From Paragordius varius (lineage: Eukaryota > Nematomorpha): DNA of 64,000 nucleotides. The DNA is taken from assembly GCA_964247055.1 (NCBI GenBank), contig OZ176051.1, positions 11,904,001-11,968,000 on the forward strand. The letters are read 5' to 3'. The number at the start of each line of letters is the position of its first letter. Positions within the stretch are counted from its first letter, which is position 1. The notes beneath the pieces were generated by a model, which was not told where the DNA came from, searched no databases, and worked only from the letters and a program-made list of their open reading frames with translations. Of the stretch, positions 1-10,200 are shown one piece after another. The translations under genes were made by a program, and so were the position numbers.

Positions 1-1
1 C

Positions 2-190
2 CATATCTGAACATTTTTTATGTTTTTGTGTTTCCATATGCTTTGTAATATCATGCTTGCCGCCATGTGCTAGAGTGAATTCCCCCTCGCAGATAAGACA
101 TTTAACAGATGATTCATTCTTCGTTTTTTTAATAAAAGGAAAATCTTTCATTAATATATCGTTGAATTTACAACCTCTTTTTGTGCTCAT
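2..190 (-). CDS. N-terminus of hAT transposase (BED-like zinc finger), partial
   Basis: The frame opens with ATG at 190-188 and stays open for 63 codons to the window edge. The product starts MSTKRGCKFNDILMKDF. It then has a zinc-finger pattern: CLIC, a spacer with the AHGGKHDITKH signature, and a closing TQKHKK. That signature is typical of the N-terminal DNA-binding finger of hAT-family transposases and the host genes derived from them. The hAT terminal motif lies about 500 bp upstream on the same strand. Nothing can be said about the catalytic domain, which lies outside. Confidence 0.65.
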   Translation of the reverse strand, partial: MSTKRGCKFNDILMKDFPFIKKTKNESSVKCLICEGEFTLAHGGKHDITKHMETQKHKKCSDM

Positions 191-257
191 ATTTATAAAC
201 TACTATTAGTAAAATAAATATTATATTACCTTAATTTTCTGAAATAAACGTGTAAGG

Positions 258-455
258 TACCGATTTGTGGTATCAATTTGTCTTTTAAGCTACCGATTTG
301 TGGTATTAATTTGGCTTTTTAATAATGTTGGCAAGTAATAAAACTAAAATATTAGTATAATAAATATATTACCTTAATTTTCTGGAATAAACGTGTAAGG
401 TACCGATTTGTGGTATCAATTTGTCTTTATATCTAGAGATTTGTGATATAAACTT
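258..455. repeat. Subterminal repeats of the hAT element
   Basis: The motif TACCGATTTGTGGTAT and a short AATTTG tail occurs near 258 and 291 and again near 401. A decayed fourth copy lies near 433. The first and third copies also share about 30 bp of upstream sequence (ACCTTAATTTTCTG), so a block of about 140 bp has been duplicated. Repeats at this distance from the terminus of a hAT element commonly serve as transposase binding sites; that role is inferred. Confidence 0.6.
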
Positions 456-1464
456 GGCTTTTTGATAAGAATGACAGTAGTAGTAGGAAGGAAAGTGTAT
501 AATCATATGATATAAGTTTCGAAAAATAAATATTTTTAATTTAAAAATAAAAAGTTTAAAATTAAAATTTATATAGATTTTAAAGATATTTAATGTTAAA
601 AAATTTAAACGGATAAAAAAAATTTATTTAAAAATTTTTTTTTTTATATAATCGTGAAAAAGCGGGGCATTTTAAAAACGTAGCGGGACGTCTGGTCACC
701 TTAGGTATAGGCAATTTAACCTAATAAAATTTGATTAAAACAAATTTAGGCCCTCAACGGTCTTATTTAAAAATTTTATGAAATTATTTGTGTTTTACAG
801 ATTATTATTTTGATACAATAAAAAATTTAAGCTAATATAGTTACATCTATAATAATACTAAAAACAGTTAATTTTTGGTTTTTTGCAGTTATTTCTCATA
901 TATGGAGCTTAACAAAGTTTAAAAAAATGATTTCATAAACATGCAACAAGTATCCGAATTTAACCACTACCTATATAAATAATAGGTACATATAGGGGAA
1001 GTAGTTACTTAGGTCGAATCGACTCTTGAAATAAAAATAATTAGTTGCCTACGGCCCTTTTCCATTCTATTTCCTTTAATTCCATAATAAAGCTATCATT
1101 TCCATTTCTTTCCTTCGACTTTTCCAAAAATCCAATCTTTAGAGAATGTAGTTCTTAAAATGTGACCTCATTCTACTATCTTTTTAACTTTGTCCTACCA
1201 TTTTATTTTTGACCTTCTCCTCGTGCGCTACATTCAAACGATGCACTTTATAACTGAGTTTCAATGTTAAACTTTTTTAGCCATAAGTCCCAGTAAACAA
1301 TGCCTTTGATGCTTATTTTAATTTTCATAGCGACGTTGATACTTCTGGATAGTTTAATCAAGTTGTAGCGATATCAAATATATTTATTAGCAATAACTCC
1401 CAATCTGAGTATATAATAAAAAATTATTGTCATTATGCAAAACAAAAACTAAAAACTGTTTAAA

Positions 1465-1972
1465 TTATTTTTGATCAGGCTCTTCTAATAAAAATTCGGG
1501 TTTTGCATAACCCATTTCTTCGGGTGTTGATATGCCTAATTCATCAAGAGTGGGTCGTATTTCTTGCAATATATATGGATATATTTCGTTAACTTTACTA
1601 CCGCATTTAAACTAAATCATTAATTAAAATATACTTTAACGGCTTCCAATACTCTGGTTGTCAGTGCGTAATCATTTAACCTCCGGCACGCTTTAAAAAT
1701 TGATATAATAATTTTAGGTTCAGGTATGACATCTGAATGCTAAGATATATTATTATAGAATGTACTATCAAATCATTTATTCCGTGCCTTAATTCCCAGC
1801 TATCTATGTTCTCTTTATTAAAATAGTCAATGTATTTTTGATCAAATTCCTCATCCGTCAATGAGTGTGAAGCATATAAACGAACATTTTTTAGATAACT
1901 AAATAAATTATTATAAACTTACAAAAGATTCCCGACTTTTGGCACTTTAGTTAGAAGCCGTGTGATATTCAT
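1465..1972 (-). CDS. COX5A: Cytochrome c oxidase subunit 5A, complete, four exons with 23-26 nt introns
   Basis: Nuclear-encoded subunit of mitochondrial complex IV on the matrix side. Exons (minus): 1972-1923, 1898-1766, 1739-1635, 1611-1465. Introns are 24, 26 and 23 nt, each with GT/AG ends; leaving them in causes stops or a frame change. The 144-residue product starts [16 protein letters not shown], a basic presequence, followed by the family signatures [20 protein letters not shown] and [12 protein letters not shown], then [36 protein letters not shown] and ISTPEEMGY. The extended tail after PEEMGY resembles invertebrate rather than vertebrate COX5A. Length fits the family. Phases 2, 0, 0 all close. 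Confidence 0.95.
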
Positions 1973-4900
1973 TTTGACTGACAGAAAGAAGCAAGCAGCA
2001 GGTTATTTAAAATATTATTTTTTTATCCAGATATAATAAACTCGCTTTATATATGATACTCTAAATATAAATGTTTAAATAATATTTCGCCTGAATTAAT
2101 TATATCTATGGTACACAGAAGTATATTGAAAAATTATAAATAATTGGGTAAGTAAGTGTACTAGGATTCTTATGGTTGGATATTATTACGGTTGGAATAA
2201 ACAAGACATCTTTACGTAACCGCTTTATGTTAACAAAATATGCGCAAATTTCTGCATAAATAATGGTTTATCTTAAACATATTATTCAAAAATATTATAA
2301 ATTATATATGTACCAAAATTTTTTATAAATTTAGCGCCAAAATTCTGAAACTTTTAGACATCTCTAAAATTGGTATTTTACTAAAATTTAAATGCCGTTT
2401 GGCAATAATTTTAATTAAAGAAAACTTCCAAAAAATTTTATGCAAGTTAGTTTCAAGGAAATTTAGTTACGCGAGACTTAAGGTATTTTTAAGTATGGTT
2501 TAAGCGGAAATTACAATGCGATTTAATATAAAAAATTCATAATTTAACGATTAACTTAGATTTTAATTTATAAATGTGTTTAACTTCTTAAACCTATTTA
2601 AATAACTTTCAGAATTATGTATCGGCAAAGAGCGTTTTAATTGAAAATCTAAGGTAATGAAAATGTTCAGCGTCCTCAAATATATTTTAAATTGTGTAAT
2701 AAATCTCAAAGTGTTTATACCTTTCCACATGCGGCAAACATTAATCTCCCTTCTCTTATATAAATATTTTAAACCTATATAATTATTTCATGAAAAAAAA
2801 TTCTTGGCATCATTTGATAGTTTTGTCATAATAAAGCATTTATCTTTTACCAAAGTTAATTAGAGTAATGAATATTCGAACGCTCAAGATTAACTCCTAT
2901 CAAAACTCTTTACATATACAATTTTCCATATATAAAATTCAAGTTTATATATAAATGAACATATACCCCCAATAAGATCTAAGATCAATATAATCCAATT
3001 AGGTAGGTTAATAGTGGTCATATGCATGGTAAAGAACCGTTCAAAGCTCTATTACAATGTTTTATTAAGGTGACATTGCAAAAAAACGCACACTTCATTA
3101 AACATTGAATAAACACAAAACACATGATAAAAGTATTAATACGAGAGCATTCAAAAACAAAATTTAAAATCGTTCATAATTATAAAGTAAAATAATAGGC
3201 CTTCAATATTAATTTAAATTAATATAAAAACAGATAAAACCCAAGTTTTTAACAGTAATTTTTTTATATAGCCTAACTTTTATATGCTTTTTAAATTTGT
3301 AAAAGTCCATACATGAAGATTTGATTATTAACTTTTAGTTTAAGATTTGTGATTAATATGCTATATCATTTGTTTAATTTTGTGATGTTATTAACCATTA
3401 TATTTTAAAATGGATGTAACTTTGAGCCTGGGTTAAAAGTCTTAGTTTTAAAATCTTTTAACATAAAAACGAAATAGGTGCCATAAAACAATCCGAGATC
3501 CAATGTCTACCAAGTATAATATGTATAATGTTATTAATTCTTTTATAAAAATTATTTAGCGATAAGCTGTTATGAAAATTTGAAATCAATAAATAAATTA
3601 ATATTGATTAAAATTTCTACAACAACACTGCTCAACAAGGTTTTGTACCCCATTTTTTCATTTTTTTACATAGCCCATGTAAAGGACAAAACAAATAAAA
3701 TTGAGGCCGCTAATAGGATTTTTTAAATTCTTTTTGCAAAAACAATTATTCCTCGTATACATATACTCAAATATTTGACTGAGCAAATCGATACAAGTGG
3801 TATTCCAGCAGGTATTTTCATTATAATTTTAAAATGAAAATGGTATTATCCAAATATACCAGCCTCAGTATACGATAATTAAAAAAAATTTTAACGAAGA
3901 CTCTACAGAAAATGTTGATGATTCAAATAATAAAACTTTAACTAAAAAGTCGATCATTATATTAAAAAATATAATCTATCCAAAATCACTGCTGAAGATG
4001 TATCTCTTTTTCAGGAGAAATACAAATTGAGCGGGCTTGTTATTCCACATAGAAATAGATAGTATACAATAAAAAAATGTTCAATATATTAAATATATTA
4101 ATTAAAAATTCTATGTAGAAATAAAATATACCTAACTTTTAGAACATAGAATTAAAATAAATTAAAAGCTAACCAAATTATTAAAAATCAAAAATCCAAA
4201 AATCTAAAAGGGAATTGTATGGTATGATAGATCCGGGCGGCTTGCACAACCTCTGAAAAACAACACCCCCCAAGCGCTCCTATAATTATGCCAGATATGG
4301 CAAGGTACAACGAGGTGATCTAAAAGCCCATAGGATGCAGAGAATATAACGTAGTTAAGTCAGTATAATCCAGGGAAATTGACATGTAACCAATTCACAG
4401 AATAGAGTTAGACAAATTCAACCATTAAATCGGATAAGAAGATTAGATAAATACAAGTAGTCCTATTGGGGCCCATAACTATGGTAAGATATCCTCCATC
4501 TATGCAATAACCGTTTCTGCTTAACATCCATCTGAAATTCAAAATATGGCGCATCCAACAATTTTGAAAATAAATGAAAACCACCAGTGATTAATAGGGT
4601 TTTTTGTAATAAACAACCGAAGAAAAAAAACCCTATTAACTACTAAAAATAAGCCATTCTAACAAAATGAATATAGCCTCTCTGAAAGCCCAAGGTTTAA
4701 ACGACAAAATCCCTCCTTAGTATTTTTTTATACAAATTTATACGTAAAATTAGCTTTAGAAAAACACTAGAATTAAACATTTATACCCGTACTATTTTTT
4801 TCTCCCTGTTATTTAAATGACATATTTAAATTAAAAATAAAGTTTAAAACGCTTTATGAAATGATAATATTTTTATAATATAAAATCTTTTATTACAAAG

Positions 4901-5214
4901 TTATATATGAATTTTTGCCTATGTTTTTGAAAAATTGAAAATCCTGTAATACCTCAAAATTCTGATTGGGGGAATCAAAATTATTTTTAGATTCGGTTTT
5001 GGAACACTAAAATTAGTCGAAATTTATTTTGAGTAGTGGTGCAAAGGTTAATTTAGTCAACTAGTGTAATTATTAAAATTTATCCATTTGGGATAATTTG
5101 CAATGCTAAAATAAAATATTATCGTAATATTTTTAAAAAAATCTATTAAAATAATAATTTGGATTGCAAAAATGATAATGGATTTTTTTCGGAAAATCTA
5201 ATATCCTCGACCCC
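1973..5214. other. Intergenic stretch, no gene recognised
   Basis: AT-rich DNA without a convincing coding exon on either strand. A less AT-rich patch at about 4200-4580 has no frame I recognise. A short open stretch near 3965-4060 (plus) reads DHYIKKYNLSKITAEDVSLF but has no start and no partner exon that I could place. The only other structure seen is an inverted repeat at 4591-4639. Confidence 0.5.
4591..4639. repeat. Short inverted repeat
   Basis: TTAATAGGGTTTTTT at 4591-4605 is mirrored by AAAAAACCCTATTAA at 4624-4639, leaving a loop of about 18 nt. It could be a hairpin or the two ends of a heavily shortened transposon. No target duplication is obvious. Confidence 0.5.
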
Positions 5215-5716
5215 CTAATGTCTATGTGGTCTCCTGTGAGCCCCATGATGTCTATAGTGTCCATGATGTCTTGTTGCACTAAACTTTAGCAACACTGTTC
5301 CATTATTCGGAGTGACCTATATAAATTATTATAATACAAATACCTTATTCAATCAAACTCAATATTTTCAACGAAACTCAACTTTTTTTTCAATCTCACA
5401 ACTTTTCGAATATTATTTTGATTGTAGTAAAAATGCTATAATAATAATACACCGATATAAACACATATAGTACTTACTGGAATTTCCAGATTATCGTATC
5501 CACGGCCACGTACATTGTTTATCAACCTTTCCCCCTCCATCCTTGTTCCCTCAGCCACAATAAGGCGTGGATGGCGTGGATTTTCCTCATTCCTTTCTTT
5601 CAATACGCACACGTTCCGTTTTTCATGTGAAGATTTTTCATCACGTCGTTCTCCCATTAGACGAGTGTTACCATGGTAATGTCTTCGGGGATGGTGTCTT
5701 TTTTTTCGTTTACTCC
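5215..5716 (-). CDS. Histidine/arginine-rich small protein, two exons seen, 5' end unresolved
   Basis: Exons (minus) 5716-5478 and 5316-5215, joined in phase 0 by a 161-nt GT/AG intron. The first begins GSKRKKRHHPRRHYHGN and ends NNVRGRGYDNLEIP. The second reads VTPNNGTVLLKFSATRHHGH and ends in a His/Arg tail before TAG. One cysteine is visible. I recognise no family. It lies just downstream of another His-rich secreted gene on the same strand and has a similar layout, so the two may be old paralogs. The 5' exon is uncertain. An acceptor exists at 5717, but the frame also stays open upstream into the neighbouring MITE, where an ATG near 5840 would add a hydrophobic start. Confidence 0.55.
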
Positions 5717-5766
5717 CTTGTAAAAGATATATTTTTTTTGGTAGGATGCGTAAAAAATTGATGTCA

Positions 5767-6039
5767 TACAGTATTAAAATTATGCTATGGACAAAACGTA
5801 AAAATATACAGATAAATACACTTTTTGTTTCAAAAGACAATCATACTTTTTAAACCTTAATAATTTTTGTATAAAATATATATAATTGATTGTGCCACAC
5901 CTAACTCTATTTGATATTTAGCGAATTTGCACAATGATTTATATTTTAAAAAAGCATAGCGGTTATTCTTTACAAAAAAAAGATATATTTGTCCTTATAT
6001 TTTTACGTTTTGTCCAGCATAATTTCAATTTTTACTGTA
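5767..6039. mobile_element. Palindromic MITE, copy 1
   Basis: About 273 bp with long terminal inverted repeats. The ends read TACAGTA inward and ACTGTA outward, followed by GGACAAAACGTAAAAATAT and its reverse complement, then a shared AGACAA-CATACTTTTTAAA block. The middle segment, with its ATAATTGATTGTG motif, is in the opposite orientation to the other two copies. TACAGT-type ends flanked by TA suggest a Tc1/mariner-mobilised element. It ends 9 bp from the stop codon of the upstream His-rich gene and 50 bp from the first sure exon of the downstream one. Confidence 0.75.
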
Positions 6040-6047
6040 ATAAAATA

Positions 6048-7224
6048 TCATGAACCAACAAAACCTTCGTCGGTGACACCTGTCGAATCGTCCGCCCCAG
6101 AAGCGTCAGAATCTGAAGTTGAAGGAGGAATTTCTTCGACAGGTTCTGTCACTTCGGGTGTTTCTGTTCCCTCCGGTTTCTCTTCGCCCGTATCAGGGCT
6201 TGTTTCCTTCGCCGTTATGGCTGTTACGTTACAGTAGACATTACTTTCGTTGATTGCAGCATCCACGTTTTTAAGAGATAGTTTACCATTAAATACTGTA
6301 GTTATATAAATTTATTAGCATAAGTAAGTCAGTCAATCCATACATATATTAATTAAAATTTTATTTTAAGTTTTTCTTACCGACATTAGCGTCGGACGTG
6401 GATCTTTCTACGTCTATCGAGATGTAACGACAATTCTCCAAGTGAATAACTTTATCGCTTTCTATATTAATATAACAATTATTAATTAAAAATAAAATAT
6501 CCCACGATAGAATTACATTTAAGTGAAATATAAGAGCAAAAGTATATATATTTAAATTTTATAAAGATTTAGCAGAAGAAAGTTTGTAATTTTTTATTTT
6601 CAATGATATGTTATTTCAAGGCGCTGTTTGTTCACCTGCTAAAAATAAGATTTTTGTAAATTATATATCATTCTAAATATTTAACCAAAAAATTGCAAAC
6701 GGCAAGACTTTCTTGGGGTAAAAATTCTAATCGCCGTAAATACCCCGTTTTTTTCAAAAAATATATGGAACCATAAGGATAAAAGGTTCGGAGCTGGTTA
6801 CAGTTATTGCACATGGTAGACTTGTGCAAAGCTCTAGACCTGAACTCAAAAAGGCAATAAATATTTGAGAAGAAATTTAATCTTAAACCCATATAAATTT
6901 CATTGGTATCCACGGTATGGTAATAATTAAGATTCTTATGGATGTATCCGCTAAACTTATGTATTTATAATTGTAATGCAAAATCTTAGCTGTAATATTT
7001 GGGAAAATAGAATATATCCTGGAAAATATGCTACCTTGTACGCTAATTTCCTTTGTCGCCTCGCCCGGTATCAAAGTTTCGTTTTTGTCATCATAAATTA
7101 TGCGACATTCCTTTGGGTGTCTGCCCATATGAAATCCTCCATGGTGATGTCCTCGGTGTCCATAGATAGACACGAAATTCAGGTATAAAACTATGGAAAA
7201 AACGGTAAGCCATTTAAGAGCCAT
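6048..7224 (-). CDS. Secreted histidine-rich, acidic-tailed protein, three exons
   Basis: Exons (minus) 7224-7035, 6461-6381 and 6295-6048, GT/AG introns, both phase 1. The product is about 172 residues. It starts with a signal peptide (MALKWLTVFSIVLYLNFVSI) followed at once by a His/Gly cluster (GHRGHHHGGFHMGRHP). A compact middle holds the motifs KECRIIYDDKNETLIPGE and VIHLENCRYISIDVER with a probable disulfide pair and N-glycosylation sites (NET, NES, NVT). The last 45 residues are a Pro/Glu/Thr/Ser-rich acidic tail. I know no family with this layout. The His cluster suggests metal or heme binding, which is inference. A further exon between 6462 and 7034 is not excluded, but phases close without one. 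Confidence 0.7.
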
Positions 7225-10200
7225 ATTAATATTTTTCCAAACGAAATAAAAATTATGAATTGTACATTTACTTACACCTTATATTATCATTAAGAATGTT
7301 TGCTCAGATGTGTGGATTAACGCAGAAAATGGAATATGACCCGTATTTTGCGCCCAATAAACGCATATTACTTAACTTTCTATTTTTAACAAAATAAAAA
7401 ATTAATTTAATTGTATAAAATTATGGGTTGTATGCCATCTTTTTTTTCGAATAAGCTCTTAAAACTTTTTATTTGTGAAAACACTTGTGTAAATATATTG
7501 CGCCTGTTATATGATTTCACAAAAATGATCCGCTTAACATTTTTGACTATGATAAATGTTATTTATAGCGTTAAAATAATAGATCTTATGATAGTAAATA
7601 AAATACTTATTTTTTATATATGTATATATATATATATTTATATATATATATATACATATTATGCTGACCGGTCTTATTTTTTATTGGTTCAAAAATTACC
7701 GGTTATAATCAGCTAATCGCTATTGGGATATGTAGGAACCATATTAATATTAATACTGAGGCCTTAATCGTGTAAAATATGAATAAATGTATATTTCACA
7801 ATTTTTTTCTCACATGAAAAGGTGTTTGTTTTATAAGATTATATTATATTAATTTACTAGATGGCCCTGTCACGCTTCGCTGTGACATAGTAACACCGAT
7901 TTGTAATAAATAGAGGTAATGGAGATAAAAAATAAAAAAACAAATTAAATAAAAAGAAAGTTTTTAATTATTCTTTTACAGGTTATGAATAGGCTCAAAT
8001 ATTGTTTAATCGAAATCGACCATATTTAAACAGTTACTTATTTAATTTAATATACAACTATCATTAAATTTATTTTAAATTTAACGACATGGTTAAAATT
8101 ATTTTGAAATTGGGTTCACAAAGCTGGGATCGAGGGATATAAAAAGTAAACCATTTGTAGTCACTTTAAAGAAAAGAATGATGTTATACAAAATCCCTAG
8201 AAATTTGTTGGCGTCTTAATTTTTTGAATATAAAACCACGCCCATTTTTGTATGGCGTCTCAATAACCGGTAGACCCCTATGATAGACCTATAAGGAAAA
8301 AGCGCTGAGTTAAATTCTTTTCCTTTATAGGGCAAATATTTGGAATCATCTATGTAGCCGTCTCATGGGTTATTCAAAAAAATACCTCATATATGATGGC
8401 GTATTTTTAGGGAATAAAGCCCCAAATTATAGTGGCGCAGTTTTTGGCGATCATCACCCAGGGGCAGGTATAAAAAAGCGTTGGGAGAATTTTTATCTTA
8501 CTATGGGGAATATCTGGAAGTAGCATGGATTCCATATGTTTCTATTAATCCAGAAGTTTTCCGAAATTTAGCTCCAAAGGCAATGATATGGTGGCGCAGT
8601 TTTAGGCGGGTAGTTTTCTACCCGGTTGATACAAAAAAGCGCTGATTAAAATTTTTGCCTTTGGAAAATACTTGGAATAATGATTGATTCATATACTCTC
8701 ATTAGTTTTTGGGAAGATTTGCCTCAAAACTAAAAAATCACGGTGGCGGATTTTTCAGGACGTGAAGGTCTTAATTAACGGCCAATTTCAAAAAGCCACA
8801 CTACCTAAATTTTTACCTTCCTAAGGGTAGTAATTTAAGCACCTATTGAACTCATATGGCCTGATAGTTTTACTGAAATTTAGCCCCAACGGGTATCTCC
8901 TTACCCAGCAGTTATAATAAATAAAACGCACGACTAAAATTTTTGCCTTTTAACATGGATAACCTGGAATCCATATTAAATTTTTACGGTCTCATACCTT
9001 GATCGAAAAAAAGGTTCAAAAAATTATTTTTGTGGACAAAAATGGCATTTTACGAGGGGAGCGGGTAAAAGGGCCTAAATTTAAAATGCGAGCCGACTAT
9101 GTTAAATGCATTCGAAAATATGTAAGAAATAATTATATTTAAAATCAAGTGGCCCAACAGGTTTTTTGGAAAATTGTCTCAAAACGAATTTTGTTTTAAA
9201 AAAACGTTTTTATACGGGGTGGGCCTGAACTGGGGGCCTAATTCCAAAAAAGGCGAAGCTATTGTCGGGGCTTTCATAAATGATTATATTTTTTCGATAT
9301 TTGGATTTGAATGGGTCTACCGGTTTTCCGGAAACAGATCAGAAAGCCAGTTTCCATATATATATATATATGAATTTAGATATCATGAGATAACAAAAAT
9401 TGGTAAGCCGCCCAACTAACAGTTAAATGTCTTGATAACCAGTCAAAGCCAAATCTAATCCAAACAGACTTTAAATCCTACTATATTATAAAATTTCACC
9501 ATAAACGTGTTTTAGAGTCCAAGTTTAGTTATATATTAATCAAAGTAAGCTGAAAATATCAAAACGTCAATCAAATATGGCCGCATATTATTTATTTTAT
9601 CTGTGATTTTTATAATTTTCTTGGGTTAGTTTCTATATTTTGAAATTAACTATTACTTTACATAAAAAATAGCCACAGCTGGCTGGCACTTTGATAAAAT
9701 AAAAGTTACTTTTATAATTACATACTATATAGTTAATTTCTGACCGTAAATTAAAAAAAATCTCATCTATATATTTCATGTGTCACAGTTGGAAATTTAT
9801 TTATCTCATATAGAAACTAAAATACCCTTAAACCCCTTTTGTCTTATTATATTTGAGATATACGTTTTATAATATCATAATTACACTAATGATAAATGAC
9901 TATTTAAACATTATATAAAACGGACTTACTTTTTTTTCAGATAATTTATGCACTGCTAAAATATCTAAGTATTATAAAATAAATTATGTATTAACTAGCT
10001 GGCGACAGTGCAACAATAAATTTCTAAAAGAGAAGGTCTTGTATTTTAGGATGTATTATTAGACGAATTTTTGGACAGTTTTTTGGTCTATTTATTATAG
10101 ATTTTATAACTATTTATATTTTTTGGATGTTTATTACAAATAAAATGTTTCAAACAAGAAGGTAATTATATATTAAATAATCTTTTGAGGATATTTGATT

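Larger units (their letters stand above)
1..700 (-). mobile_element. 5' end of a hAT-type DNA transposon, cut by the window edge
   Basis: Read on the minus strand, the element begins near 700 with GGTGACCAGACGTCCCGC, a terminal motif like that of many hAT elements. About 500 bp of AT-rich leader follows, then an open frame from 190 to the window edge that encodes a BED-like zinc finger. The leader carries repeated copies of a short motif (258-455). The 3' part lies outside the window, so size and activity cannot be judged. The assignment rests on terminal motif plus zinc-finger type. Confidence 0.6.

Noticed and set aside
3800-4065. Possible exon reading ITAEDVSLFQEKYKLSGLVI
   Set aside because: Open only over about 35 codons, with frame changes upstream. 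No start, no consistent splice sites and no family recognised.
9174-9419. 81-codon open frame, plus strand
   Set aside because: It lies next to the degenerate array, has no family resemblance and ends in microsatellite-encoded Tyr-Ile repeats.
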